A DNA stretch of 64,000 nt from Shewanella donghaensis (lineage in GTDB: Bacteria > Pseudomonadota > Gammaproteobacteria > Enterobacterales > Shewanellaceae): NCBI RefSeq assembly GCF_007567505.1, contig NZ_CP041783.1, positions 1,426,001-1,490,000 of the forward strand. The letters are read 5' to 3'. Below, in pieces: positions 1 through 8,629 of the stretch. Numbering within the stretch: position 1 is the first letter of the stretch; each line of letters starts with the position of its first letter. The translations under genes were made by a program, and so were the position numbers. The notes beneath the pieces are model-generated. The model did no database searches and was not told the DNA's origin. It saw only the letters and a list, made by a program, of their open reading frames with translations.

Positions 1-257
1 CCTTTTCTTAAACCAGTTTTACCATCAGGGGTACGGCTGTCGTCATTACTATATGGCAGATGTTGGTAGCCCACGTCATCAGTTAATAGTGACAGATAAC
101 GTTCCAAGTCTTCTTTTGTGGCATTAGGCTTTTGCGTTCCTTTCCATGCATTAAAATAGGTTTTAATAAATTGATTATAATCAAACTCTACCTCTGTCGC
201 TGTAGTGTTAAATGACATAAAAACTGTTAAAAATACAACAGCCATGAATCCTTTCAT
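1..257 (-). CDS. Secreted NTF2/SnoaL-like protein (partial, 3' end outside window)
   Basis: The reading frame is open from an ATG at 257 to the window edge, giving about 85 residues. It starts with a short signal peptide (MKGFMAVVFLTVFMSFNTTA) and continues with a stretch of the form FxxYFNAWKGxxK...YLSLLTDDVGYQHLPYSNDD. That pattern, a helix followed by a strand describing a small secreted pocket protein, resembles the N-terminal part of NTF2/SnoaL-like domains. The function is unknown and the family call is tentative because the C-terminal half is missing. A bidirectional terminator at 363-387 separates it from the next upstream gene. Confidence 0.55.
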   Translation of the reverse strand, partial: MKGFMAVVFLTVFMSFNTTATEVEFDYNQFIKTYFNAWKGTQKPNATKEDLERYLSLLTDDVGYQHLPYSNDDSRTPDGKTGLRK

Positions 258-362
258 ATTGCTTACCATTAGTTATTTTTGGCTAAGTTATCTTCACAAC
301 ATACTCAACAAAATTTGACTGTGCAAATAGATTTTGGCTCATTACAAGAAATGACAAACAAA

Positions 363-387
363 AAAGCCTCAGAGTATCTGAGGCTTT
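363..387 (-). terminator. Intrinsic terminator downstream of the 425-781 gene
   Basis: A perfect 11-bp stem (AAAGCCTCAGA / TCTGAGGCTTT) with a 3-nt loop is flanked by an A run on one side and a T run on the other. Read leftward it ends in a run of six or more T. It lies 38 bp past the stop of the 118-residue gene. Confidence 0.8.
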
Positions 388-424
388 TATTATTTCCCAC
401 TTACCATCAAACTTAATAAAGCTG

Positions 425-781
425 TTAAAACACCATTGCATGATCAACTAAAAACCGGCCATCAAGGTAAACTAAAACAATTTCAGCAACATATTCACCT
501 TCAACGTTCGAGCAATATTGTTTCCAGATCACGGCTGCTGAGTCTGGTCGCCTTAGCACTGCAATAGGTTCGCGCTTTTCCCAATGGCCTTTTTCAGCTT
601 GATACTTTGCACACACCCACTCTAGATGCTCTTTGGTAACAATAGCTTTAGCTCTGTCAGTGAAGTCTTGAACATGTTTAGCATGGTCAATCTCTGTCGA
701 ACCTTGCATCAAATTATCCATTATGGGCGTGGCAATCTCTAAAATCTCTTGTTCTGACAGTACTTGAAAATCCATTTTCAA
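425..781 (-). CDS. Conserved-looking hypothetical protein, 118 aa
   Basis: I do not recognise this protein. It is 118 residues, has no signal peptide or membrane segment, and is acidic to neutral with a helical N-terminal half (ILEIATPIMDNLMQGSTEIDH) and a more beta-like C-terminal half ending YLDGRFLVDHAMVF. The start at 781 is supported by a purine-rich AGGAGT a few bases upstream (AAGGAGTTGAAAATG in the leftward direction). It stands alone between a terminator and the polyferredoxin gene, whose stop is about 60 bp upstream, so co-transcription with that gene is possible. Codon use is like its neighbours. Confidence 0.6.
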   Translation of the reverse strand: MKMDFQVLSEQEILEIATPIMDNLMQGSTEIDHAKHVQDFTDRAKAIVTKEHLEWVCAKYQAEKGHWEKREPIAVLRRPDSAAVIWKQYCSNVEGEYVAEIVLVYLDGRFLVDHAMVF

Positions 782-843
782 CTCCTTAAATGAGTAAACG
801 ACATTAACGATTTAGTGGGTATATACGCTAACAATAGCGATCA

Positions 844-2058
844 TTAATGACCAATTTGATTGAGATGATGAATCAATTGCATTTTTAATTCATCAGTGAC
901 TTCGCTATGCCAAAAACCTGCTACATAGGCAATTAAAGGCAACATAAACAGTAAGGCAAACAAAACAACTACAATGCCACGAGTCGATAGCGACCAGCCA
1001 TTACGCATTTTAAATCCTAAAGCCTCTTTCTTCGGACAAGCCGATACGCATCGCATACACGCTTGGCATTCATCAGAACGAATATCTTTTTGAACATGTA
1101 CTTCAATATTGGCAGGACAAGCACGAGTGCACTTATCGCAACTCATACCTTTTGATTCGATTAAACAATGTTGTTTATCGCGACGAATTTTAAAAGGACT
1201 TAGAAAACTAAGTAACCCTAGTCCTGCACCATATGGACATACATATCGACAAAAACCCTGTCTGCGCCATGCCGTTATAAAAATTAACACGCCAAACACC
1301 ATCATGGTAATCATTGAAGGTGAAAGGAAAAAATAGGCCATTTTAAAATCAGCAACTTTGTGGTAATTGCCATTTAGGTAGCCCGGAATACCTAAAGCTG
1401 ACATACCAAGAACAATATAAAGCAGCGCAGCGAGGATAAGGTATTTTAAAGACCGTAGTATCCAATCTAACCAAGCAGGTGGCATAAACTCACCCTTAAT
1501 AAAATGCTTTCTAATCTTATACAAGTATTCACAGCCTAAGCCAATTGGGCATGCCCAACCACAGAAAGCCCTTTTACAAAAAACACCCGTAAGTAAAACA
1601 GCTGCAAGCATCACTGCGGCAGCGGGATGACTTGGATCCCAAATACCTAGCATAACAATGGCTTTTAATTCAATACCTCCAGCAATAGGTAAAAACGCAT
1701 CACCCACATCGGGGCGCATTAGCCAAGGAGTAACACCTTGATGCAACATGATTGAATTTATCGCAAATTGTAAGCCAACCAATAGCATCGATAAGGTCAA
1801 TAAATGATGGATTGCTTGCCGAATAACATTAGGTCGCACATCCCCTTTCGCCGCTTCTGGTCGTACTTTATGGAAAATAGCCATAACAATTGCAGCTACG
1901 CCAATTGCCACAAAAAGTGGCCAATAGAGAGTAATACAAGCAGCACCAACGGCAACAATTACGGTTAATCCGGCTCCAATTTTTTTGCCACTATAAAAAA
2001 GCAAACTTATGCTATATGCCAGTGCAAGCATGATAGTCAGTGATTCAATTAAAGTCAT
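844..2058 (-). CDS. Membrane-bound polyferredoxin, NapH/YccM-like 4Fe-4S protein
   Basis: This 404-residue inner-membrane protein carries several transmembrane segments, two CxxxCP signatures in membrane-flanking loops (C166-C170 in FCGWACPIG and C270-C274 in CRYVCPYG), and a cytoplasmic pair of 4Fe-4S clusters near 307-341 (CDKCTRACP and CQACMRCVSACP). This is the arrangement of the NapH/NosR/YccM family, which moves electrons between the quinone pool and periplasmic or cytoplasmic redox partners. No nitrate, nitrous oxide or TMAO reductase gene lies beside it, so the partner cannot be read from context. The N-terminal 100 residues are unusually hydrophobic before the first cluster motif. 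Confidence 0.8.
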   Translation of the reverse strand: MTLIESLTIMLALAYSISLLFYSGKKIGAGLTVIVAVGAACITLYWPLFVAIGVAAIVMAIFHKVRPEAAKGDVRPNVIRQAIHHLLTLSMLLVGLQFAINSIMLHQGVTPWLMRPDVGDAFLPIAGGIELKAIVMLGIWDPSHPAAAVMLAAVLLTGVFCKRAFCGWACPIGLGCEYLYKIRKHFIKGEFMPPAWLDWILRSLKYLILAALLYIVLGMSALGIPGYLNGNYHKVADFKMAYFFLSPSMITMMVFGVLIFITAWRRQGFCRYVCPYGAGLGLLSFLSPFKIRRDKQHCLIESKGMSCDKCTRACPANIEVHVQKDIRSDECQACMRCVSACPKKEALGFKMRNGWSLSTRGIVVVLFALLFMLPLIAYVAGFWHSEVTDELKMQLIHHLNQIGH

Positions 2059-2321
2059 ACTAGGTTCTTAATCTGAATGGATAGTGACATTCTGAGTGTA
2101 TGTTTTAATTGAAGTTCTGAGCACAGAAATGAAATGTGATCAAAAGCACTTAACGGCTACATTTTTACTTACAAAAACTGCCAAACATCACTAACCCAAA
2201 GATACAAACAAAGATTAAAAGTAAAAAAATCTGTACTAATACCCATAGAGCAGTTAATAATATTATATTAGCTGTCGATGAAAGACGGTTTATTTACCAT
2301 TAAATTTATCATGGAGGATAG

Positions 2322-3746
2322 ATGGAAATTAATAGATTAAAAGTGGCATTATCAATGGCACTGGTATTACCTTTAACAGCTTCAGCATCTGAAGACCTAC
2401 CACAAATACTTAGCTATATACCTAATTGTCCTCCTACTATAATTAAAAAAGTAGATAACAATGATGTTATTGAGGCAAATCAAATATTTTCTGAAAAAGA
2501 AATAGAAACGTTATCAGCTCAAGTTATACAAAATAAAGCTTTAAGCAGAGGTTTGCTGAGGCTCACTGAAAATGCAAAAACACTCAATGCTGATGCGGTT
2601 ATCATCAATAATTTACATACATCTCATATAGATAGATATGTAAGAGTATATGATGAAGTTGTACGACCTTTTGTGAGAGAAGTAAATCAGGTTCATATTC
2701 GTACATCTGTAGATTACATAAAGCTTTGTGACAATGATAAAACCTTAAGTTCAAATCGAACTCCGTATAATAATAAAGGCGCACAAATTGTCCAAAGCGA
2801 CGTTGTAATATCAGTTGATATGCAAACAAACGAAAATATACTTATTGAAGCTGATAATTATGAAATACCTTCTCCCATCATTACTCCATCTAGTGCTTAT
2901 GGAATTAGCATACAAGACTCAGAGTCATCATTAGATAGTTTAGGTCCAGCGAGCGCACAACTATTGTTATCTGATGGTTCTAAAGCTTTCGCATATGGAA
3001 GAAATTTATGGTTTTTTGTCAAAAAAGGCAAGATTGATAAGATTACTCATAATGTCAATATGTTGAATAGTCATGGTAAAAACATGATCGTTTATAGTGA
3101 GAACTTTGATAGTAACAGTTGGGTGATTCAAGAAGATATTAGATATCGAGAAAATCTAACAAGAGTAAGTCTTATTTTTCCTGAAAAAGAAAAACATGGT
3201 GACTATTATAAAGTTAATAACGAGTCTAATTTGTATTTAAAGTTTGAGACATATAATAGTTCGTACCAAGAAGAACCAGAAGATTTATTAAATGGATTTG
3301 TTGTCACATCAGATAATAACCTTAAACCAAATACAAATATCGCATTTTCTCAACTTGATAAATTTGATTTAAAAAGTATGTTCAATCCTAATAAATCTAG
3401 CCAATATTCTGTAGTTAATGACCAAATATTTAATAAAATTTTATTAAATGATGACGGAGAGTGGGCTATAGCAAGTAATAATTTACTCTTTAATATTGAA
3501 GGTAACAATATAACTAAAATAAGACTGACAGAGTCATTACTTGAAGAACAGTCAGAACAACAATTTTTAGCTATTTTAAATAAATATAACATCCCCACCA
3601 ACAAGGCTGATTTCATTAAGCGTTATCCCAATATTGAAGATAATTTTGAAACATTGGTCTTAAATAGTTCAGATTACTCAATGGAAGCAAACTTTGCTTC
3701 TTACGATGATGACGCACAGTTAATCGAATTAACCATAGACTATTAA
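2322..3746 (+). CDS. Secreted protein of unknown function, 474 aa
   Basis: I do not recognise this protein. A signal peptide (MEINRLKVALSMALVLPLTASA) precedes about 450 residues rich in Asn, Ser, Asp and Lys with no cysteine pairs or membrane segments. Residues 55-110 (KALSRGLLRLTENAKTLNAD...) are helical and recall small domains that follow signal peptides in envelope proteins; the rest looks like beta-rich repeats. GAGGATAG sits 5 bp before the ATG, so the start is well supported. The gene is markedly more AT-rich than its neighbours and is followed by 640 bp containing only a broken ORF, which suggests an accessory gene acquired by transfer. Confidence 0.65.
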   Translation: MEINRLKVALSMALVLPLTASASEDLPQILSYIPNCPPTIIKKVDNNDVIEANQIFSEKEIETLSAQVIQNKALSRGLLRLTENAKTLNADAVIINNLHTSHIDRYVRVYDEVVRPFVREVNQVHIRTSVDYIKLCDNDKTLSSNRTPYNNKGAQIVQSDVVISVDMQTNENILIEADNYEIPSPIITPSSAYGISIQDSESSLDSLGPASAQLLLSDGSKAFAYGRNLWFFVKKGKIDKITHNVNMLNSHGKNMIVYSENFDSNSWVIQEDIRYRENLTRVSLIFPEKEKHGDYYKVNNESNLYLKFETYNSSYQEEPEDLLNGFVVTSDNNLKPNTNIAFSQLDKFDLKSMFNPNKSSQYSVVNDQIFNKILLNDDGEWAIASNNLLFNIEGNNITKIRLTESLLEEQSEQQFLAILNKYNIPTNKADFIKRYPNIEDNFETLVLNSSDYSMEANFASYDDDAQLIELTIDY

Positions 3747-3976
3747 TCAAGCACACGGCCGTTAGCCTTTATAGGGTCTCGGCCTAATATCATTATAAAA
3801 AACAAGCTATCTAAAGTAATCCTCAACCAATTTTTAACTCCCATATTGTTAAATATTATCCGTAGCTATACATTTTTCTCTATCAAAGCTTTAACTTTTA
3901 TTCAGTTGATTAATTTTAGATCTTACCTCTGAATATCTCACTATTTGTTTCTCTGTTAGATATCATCTTTAACTTT

Positions 3977-4282
3977 TTAATAAAAAATATCATCACAGTA
4001 CTCGCTAACGTTATCCCACGGACGTAATTCATTAGTAGATAGAGTTAGTGATACAAAATAAAGGCCATCTGAAAGCATTAACTTAGTAACTATAATTAAC
4101 GTTATTTCAAACTTAAACTTAGTAAACTCAATGTATGAATGCTCTAGTTAGATACCAAATGTAACTATTTTTTCGAGTTCTTCTACACTATCAATAGTAT
4201 TGTAATTATAAAAAACTTCTATGATTACTTGCTCTTGCGAAAAAACTTTCAATAAGTTATTACCTACCGATTTAACAATTAC
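3977..4282 (-). pseudogene. Broken ORF with one in-frame stop, family unknown
   Basis: On the minus strand one frame stays open over 102 codons except for a single TAA at 4148-4150. Before the stop it reads VIVKSVGNNLLKVF...SVEELEKIVTFGI, and after it LEHSYIEFTKFKFEI...TNELRPWDNVSEYCDDIFY, ending at a TAA (3977-3979). Composition on both sides is protein-like, with charged and hydrophobic residues alternating. There is no credible start codon with a ribosome site. I infer a decayed small gene, possibly of the toxin-immunity size class, but cannot name the family. Two short independent ORFs would be an alternative reading. Confidence 0.4.
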
Positions 4283-4384
4283 TCAAAACGCAAATTGTTA
4301 ACAATATACAATTTCTAGCGTTGTGCGTTATAGTGTCTACAAAGTATGGAAGCAATGACAAAATCAGATGTCTAAGGAATCACA

Positions 4385-5449
4385 TTGACGTTCAACAGTA
4401 TTACACCAAGCCCTAAAACTAATATCGACCCACATGGATTAATTATTGGACAAGGAGATTTTCAATATCGTGTCAACAGTCATTGGGGGCGACTAGATGC
4501 AGAACAATACCCTATAGAGAACTGTCACGGACTTGATATCGACTCCAAAGGCAATATTTATATGATAAGCGATCATGGCAGTAATAATATTATTGTGTAC
4601 AACCCTGACGGTAAGCTAATCGATATTTGGGGCGGACAATTTCCTGGCGGCCATGCCATTAAAATCATTAACGAGAATGGTGAAGATTTTATTTACCTTG
4701 TTGATTGCGGATGGATAGTCGATAGACATTGGGATGGAATAAGTCGTGATAATAAAATGCTTGCCGCTCATTCAGGTTTCATCGCTAAGCTCACGATAGA
4801 TGGGCGTTTACTATTTACTATTGGCCATCCTCAAGTCGTTGATGCTTATCAAACTAGTCAACCATTTAGGCCAACAGACATTGCGATAGCTAAAAATGGT
4901 GACCTATATATTACCGATGGTTATGGCTCTGATTTTGTATTGCAGTATGACAGACAAGGACGTTACATTCGTCACTGGGGCGGGCATGACAATGCTAATC
5001 CACATCTTAATCTGGCTAATACCCATGGGATCGGCATTGATTATCTTAATGACACTCCCCAACTCATTATTAGTTCTCGTGCTGATAACGCCCTTAAACG
5101 CTATTCATTAGATGGACAATTCCTATCAAGCATAGAGACACCCGGAGCATATATTGGCGGCCCTATCTTTCATGGCCAGCATTACTTCGCCCCTGTTTGT
5201 TGGTCGCATATTGAAGGCAATAACGCCGATGATTCTGGATTCATCAGTGTGTTTGATAAGCATGACAATGTGGTTGCAAATTTGGGTGGCGAAGCACCGA
5301 TTTATATCGAAGGACAATTACAAACCATGACGACCACTTGGAATGTGTTTAACCATTGTCACGGCTTATGTATTGATGACGATGGCAATATTTATTTAGG
5401 TCAATGGAATGCTAACCAAAGTTACCCTTTCAAACTTGAGAAAATATAG
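4385..5449 (+). CDS. NHL-repeat beta-propeller protein
   Basis: This 354-residue protein has several NHL blades: HGLDIDSKGNIYMISDHGSNNI near 49-70, PTDIAIAKNGDLYITDGYGSDFV near 163-185, THGIGIDYLN near 213-222 and HGLCIDDDGNIYLGQWNAN near 325-343. The set fits a six-bladed propeller like that of peptidylamidoglycolate lyase and related lactone-type hydrolases, but the enzyme activity is not established. There is no signal peptide, so it is probably cytoplasmic. The start is a TTG at 4385, chosen because AAGGAATCACA precedes it at the right distance and no ATG lies nearby. It stands alone. Confidence 0.75.
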   Translation: MTFNSITPSPKTNIDPHGLIIGQGDFQYRVNSHWGRLDAEQYPIENCHGLDIDSKGNIYMISDHGSNNIIVYNPDGKLIDIWGGQFPGGHAIKIINENGEDFIYLVDCGWIVDRHWDGISRDNKMLAAHSGFIAKLTIDGRLLFTIGHPQVVDAYQTSQPFRPTDIAIAKNGDLYITDGYGSDFVLQYDRQGRYIRHWGGHDNANPHLNLANTHGIGIDYLNDTPQLIISSRADNALKRYSLDGQFLSSIETPGAYIGGPIFHGQHYFAPVCWSHIEGNNADDSGFISVFDKHDNVVANLGGEAPIYIEGQLQTMTTTWNVFNHCHGLCIDDDGNIYLGQWNANQSYPFKLEKI

Positions 5450-5692
5450 CTTGGAATAGAATGTTAGTTGCATTGCAAACATGAGACTTTTGTCTTTAAC
5501 ATGGCTGAGGGGTAAAGATTGGAACCCTACATTAAGGTGCTAAAAACCTGTTATTCAACATCATGAAATTATAAAGAGCAAAAAGCCCGTTAGTTTCAGT
5601 CACCAGCTTTTCAAATATGGCGGTGAGATCGCGTACATCGGAAATAGGAGCCCTTGGGTTCAAATGCACTTGAATCAAATAACTAAACGAAA

Positions 5693-5720
5693 AAAGGCTC
5701 ATCATTTCTGATGAGCCTTT
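5693..5720 (-). terminator. Intrinsic terminator of tRNA-Ser
   Basis: A perfect 12-bp stem (AAAGGCTCATCA / TGATGAGCCTTT) with a 4-nt loop. In the leftward direction it ends in a T run and lies 12 bp past the 3' end of tRNA-Ser. Confidence 0.8.
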
Positions 5721-5731
5721 CGTCTTAAATA

Positions 5732-5822
5732 TGGCGGAGAGATAGGGATTTGAACCCTAGACGGGCTATAAACCCGTGCCGGTTTTCAAGACCGGTGCAT
5801 TCGACCACTCTGCCATCTCTCC
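5732..5822 (-). tRNA. tRNA-Ser (anticodon TGA)
   Basis: The 91-nt minus-strand sequence starts GGAGAGATGGCAGAGTGGTC and ends in CTCTCCGCCA with an encoded CCA. The 7-bp acceptor stem (GGAGAGA / TCTCTCC) pairs fully. The anticodon loop CTTGAAA holds TGA, and the long variable arm (CACGGGTTTATAGCCCGT region) is typical of class II serine tRNAs. It reads UCA and related UCN codons. Confidence 0.95.
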
Positions 5823-5833
5823 GAACGCCGCAA

Positions 5834-5862
5834 ATAATATAAGTATCAGGACTGATTGTAAA
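5834..5862 (-). promoter_or_regulatory. Sigma-70 promoter of tRNA-Ser
   Basis: Read leftward, TTTACA (5857-5862) and TATTAT (5834-5839) are separated by exactly 17 bp. They lie 12 bp before the mature 5' end of the tRNA, with a GC-rich GCGGCG discriminator, as usual for stable-RNA promoters. Confidence 0.65.
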
Positions 5863-6169
5863 CCTGAATTTATAAAAACTTATTCAAATGGTCACCAATT
5901 AGTCTTTTATTATTATTTTTCGTCTTTTAATCATAAAAATGAGTTCAAACATTAAGAACTCACCAAATAAAATACTGAATCGGGCGTTTAAAGCTTGCTT
6001 ACAAAAGATGATATTTTGTACAACCTTGATGGTGAAGTCTCAAAAGTTTCAATATTGTACAAATATATAGAATAAAATCGTGAGTTTATACTGTGCAACC
6101 AAGAACATTTCAATGATATGACAACAATATATGCTAAAATCGCGTTAACTATTTCTGATAATTGTAGCT
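5863..6169. other. Non-coding stretch upstream of lonH with two TTGTACAA palindromes
   Basis: About 300 bp without a gene. The one clear pattern is a pair of identical 8-bp palindromes TTGTACAA at 6016-6023 and 6055-6062, centres 39 bp apart (close to four helical turns), 108-150 bp before the lonH start. They may be an operator for a dimeric regulator. Confidence 0.35.
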
Positions 6170-7909
6170 ATGACCACAACTTTAATTTCAACACCAAAAC
6201 TTGCACCTCAGTTTACGTTACCGCAATCATTGCCTTCTTTAGCTTACTCAAGCCATTTATTATTAGGCCAGGAACGCTGTGTTGATGCATTTAATTTAAT
6301 GACCAAATTGTCGCATCAACACTTATTTGTTGCTGACTTTGCAGGTATCGACCGTGAGCTGTTTATTAAAGCGCTAGTGAGTCAAGCTGAAACGCCCTCA
6401 GATACATTTTTAGTCGCGACAAAAAGCCAAGATGAGAACCACAATTTTAATTTCCGCTGGCAAACAGAACTGCCATCAGAAAATGTCGGCACCATCGCGC
6501 ATCAAAAGAAGCTTTATACCTATTTAAGCGGTTCTATTCGTCGTGCTGATTTAATTGGCAAGATGCACAAAACTGACAAAACAAGTCAATATAAAGCCGG
6601 TATTTTGGCATCAAATCATTTTGTGTTTATCGATGTGAGCTCTTTGTGGAAACGTGAAGGCCTTTGGGAATTTGTCATGCAAATTCTTGAAGATAAGCAA
6701 TACAGAATTAATAACGATATTGCCCCGATACCACTTAACTGCAAGATTGTACTTATTGGATCTGCCAACTCGTTTACTCACCTCAGATCTGAAGACAGAG
6801 TTTTCTATAAATGTTTCCCTTTACTTGCTGAACTAAATTCAGAAATAGATTTAACAAAATATAGTGAGAAGCAGTATCTACAGTGGTTAGTTAGCTTAGC
6901 TGATGCTCATGATATTACATTAGAGCTTTCAAGCTTAATGCCGCTATTTTGGTACAGCGCTAAGCTCACTGAGCATCAACAGCGTTTAAGCCTATCTATG
7001 GTGCAGATATCACAAGTGCTGACTCAAGCGAGTGCTTATTCAGACAGTACTTCATTAAGTGCAAGCGCTATTGCAAAGTCAATTAATCAAGCCAAAATTC
7101 GCCATAATAGTTCTGAAATTTATTCAGCCCAAAATTTCGATGATAACTTCATTAATTTGCAAACTAGCGGTAAGGTTATTGGTCAGATAAATGGCTTAAC
7201 TGTGATCGATACCGATGATGCAAGCTATGGCGAACCGGCCAGAATTACTACATCAGTCCATTATGGTGATGGTGAAGTCATCGATATAGAAAGAAAATCT
7301 GAATTAGGCGGTAACATCCATACCAAAGGAATGATGATTCTTTCTGCATCCTTATATCGCATATTTGGTCGTGATGTCCCGCTACATTTAAATGCCAATA
7401 TCGTATTTGAACAATCCTATCAAGAGATTGATGGTGATAGTGCATCTTTAGCTGAATATTGTTGCCTGATGTCTGCTATTGCAGAGCAACCTATTAATCA
7501 AGCATTTGCGATTACAGGCGCTCTAGATCAATTCGGGGCAGTTCAAGCTATTGGTGGCGTTAATGAGAAAATTGAAGGCTTTTTTAATCTTTGTAAAAGA
7601 CGAGGCCTAACTGGTGAACATACCGTCATCATTCCAAAGGCAAATGTATTACAACTAAATCTTGAGCCAGAAGTGATTGAAGCCGTTGATAAAGGACTAT
7701 TTCATATACATGCTATCGATCATATGGATCAAGCTATTGAGCTACTGATGAACGATAATGCGGGTGAACGCGATACAGACAACGATTTCCCTGAAGAATC
7801 CATCTATGGCAAGGTACAACGTCGTCTTGAAAAAATGGCTGGACATGACGATGATGAGATCGAGTTAAACTTTTTACAAAAATTATTGATGAAATTGAAA
7901 ATAATTTAG
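6170..7909 (+). CDS. lonH: Lon-like S16 protease LonH (YcbZ)
   Basis: The 579-residue protein matches the enterobacterial LonH/YcbZ length and position directly upstream of fabA. The C-terminal S16 protease domain (about 330-560) has a Ser in DGDSAS (S424) and a Lys in GGVNEKIEG (K467), the Lon-type Ser-Lys dyad. The N-terminal region occupies the place of an AAA module, but no Walker A motif (GxxGxGK[ST]) is visible; the equivalent stretch reads FVADFAGIDRELFIKAL. It may therefore not hydrolyse ATP. The role is probably cytoplasmic proteolysis of unfolded or specific targets; substrates are unknown. The ATG lacks a strong ribosome site. Confidence 0.85.
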   Translation: MTTTLISTPKLAPQFTLPQSLPSLAYSSHLLLGQERCVDAFNLMTKLSHQHLFVADFAGIDRELFIKALVSQAETPSDTFLVATKSQDENHNFNFRWQTELPSENVGTIAHQKKLYTYLSGSIRRADLIGKMHKTDKTSQYKAGILASNHFVFIDVSSLWKREGLWEFVMQILEDKQYRINNDIAPIPLNCKIVLIGSANSFTHLRSEDRVFYKCFPLLAELNSEIDLTKYSEKQYLQWLVSLADAHDITLELSSLMPLFWYSAKLTEHQQRLSLSMVQISQVLTQASAYSDSTSLSASAIAKSINQAKIRHNSSEIYSAQNFDDNFINLQTSGKVIGQINGLTVIDTDDASYGEPARITTSVHYGDGEVIDIERKSELGGNIHTKGMMILSASLYRIFGRDVPLHLNANIVFEQSYQEIDGDSASLAEYCCLMSAIAEQPINQAFAITGALDQFGAVQAIGGVNEKIEGFFNLCKRRGLTGEHTVIIPKANVLQLNLEPEVIEAVDKGLFHIHAIDHMDQAIELLMNDNAGERDTDNDFPEESIYGKVQRRLEKMAGHDDDEIELNFLQKLLMKLKII

Positions 7910-7924
7910 TGATCGGAGTTGTTT

Positions 7925-7942
7925 AGCTTACACGTGTTCGCT
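7925..7942. promoter_or_regulatory. FabR-like operator upstream of fabA
   Basis: The near-palindrome AGCTTACACGTGTTCGCT differs at one position per arm from the symmetric AGCGTACACGTGTACGCT, which is the form of the FabR site before fabA and fabB in gammaproteobacteria. It lies 41 bp before the fabA ATG. Binding would tie transcription to the unsaturated acyl-chain pool. The assignment is from memory of the motif. Confidence 0.65.
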
Positions 7943-7982
7943 ATCTTGTCAGCCTATCCGTAAATAAGTGGTAATGATTTAA

Positions 7983-8498
7983 ATGAAAAGAGCTAACAGT
8001 TTCACTAAAGAAGAACTGATCGCATGTGGTAATGGCAACCTTTTTGAGCCTAATTCTCCTCGCTTGCCTGTCGATAATATGTTGATGATTGATCGTATTA
8101 CAGAAATCAATTCTGATGGCGGAGCATTCGGTAAAGGTGAAATCGTAGCAGAACTGGATATCACACCTGACTTATGGTTTTTTGACTGTCACTTTAACGG
8201 TGACCCTGTCATGCCAGGTTGTTTAGGCTTAGATGCAATGTGGCAGTTAGTCGGTTTCTATCTTGGTTGGGAAGGAGCTGAAGGCAAAGGGCGAGCTTTG
8301 GGCGTTGGTGAAGTGAAATTCACGGGTCAAGTATTACCAGAAGCGAAAAAAGTCACTTATAAACTGACCTTGAAGCGTAAAATACATCGTAAACTTGTTA
8401 TGGGTATTGCTGACGCAACGATGGAAGTTGATGGCAGAGAAATATATTCTGCTACAGATTTAAAAGTGGGTATATTTAAAGATACTTCAACTTTTTAA
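7983..8498 (+). CDS. fabA: 3-hydroxyacyl-ACP dehydratase/isomerase FabA
   Basis: FabA dehydrates 3-hydroxydecanoyl-ACP and isomerises trans-2- to cis-3-decenoyl-ACP, the branch point for unsaturated fatty acids. The 171-residue length equals the family norm. The active-site residues are H70 in [14 protein letters not shown] and D84 in [11 protein letters not shown], the same numbering as the E. coli enzyme. It is a cytoplasmic hot-dog-fold homodimer. A FabR-like palindrome lies just upstream, and a strong hairpin follows the stop. The order lonH-fabA-rmf is the same as in enteric bacteria. Its product route also feeds acyl chains that OleA may use downstream in this window, although that link is inference. 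Confidence 0.97.
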   Translation: MKRANSFTKEELIACGNGNLFEPNSPRLPVDNMLMIDRITEINSDGGAFGKGEIVAELDITPDLWFFDCHFNGDPVMPGCLGLDAMWQLVGFYLGWEGAEGKGRALGVGEVKFTGQVLPEAKKVTYKLTLKRKIHRKLVMGIADATMEVDGREIYSATDLKVGIFKDTSTF

Positions 8499-8576
8499 GT
8501 TAATAATCACACCTATGGTTCAATGCCTATTAACACTTAGCTTAATAGGTTTCCCATATACCATTATTTGCTTTAT

Positions 8577-8603
8577 TTGCCCTCAACAGCATTCTGAGGG
8601 CAA
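8577..8603. terminator. Bidirectional terminator between fabA and rmf
   Basis: TTGCCCTCA and TGAGGGCAA form a perfect 9-bp stem around a 9-nt loop, flanked by AT-rich sequence on both sides. It sits between convergent genes and probably serves both. Confidence 0.7.
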
Positions 8604-8629
8604 TTATTATATTTATAAGATCCTTTCAT

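Noticed and set aside
4896-5111. 71-codon ORF on the plus strand within the NHL protein gene
   Set aside because: Overlaps the main frame in another phase; hydrophobic only because of the codon pattern.
5503-5640. tRNA-like fragments next to tRNA-Ser (TGGCTGAGGGG.. near 5504 and TGGCGGTGAGA near 5618)
   Set aside because: Only short resemblance to 3' tRNA ends; the matching 5' acceptor strands are absent and the T stems do not pair. Could be decayed tRNA copies but not supportable.
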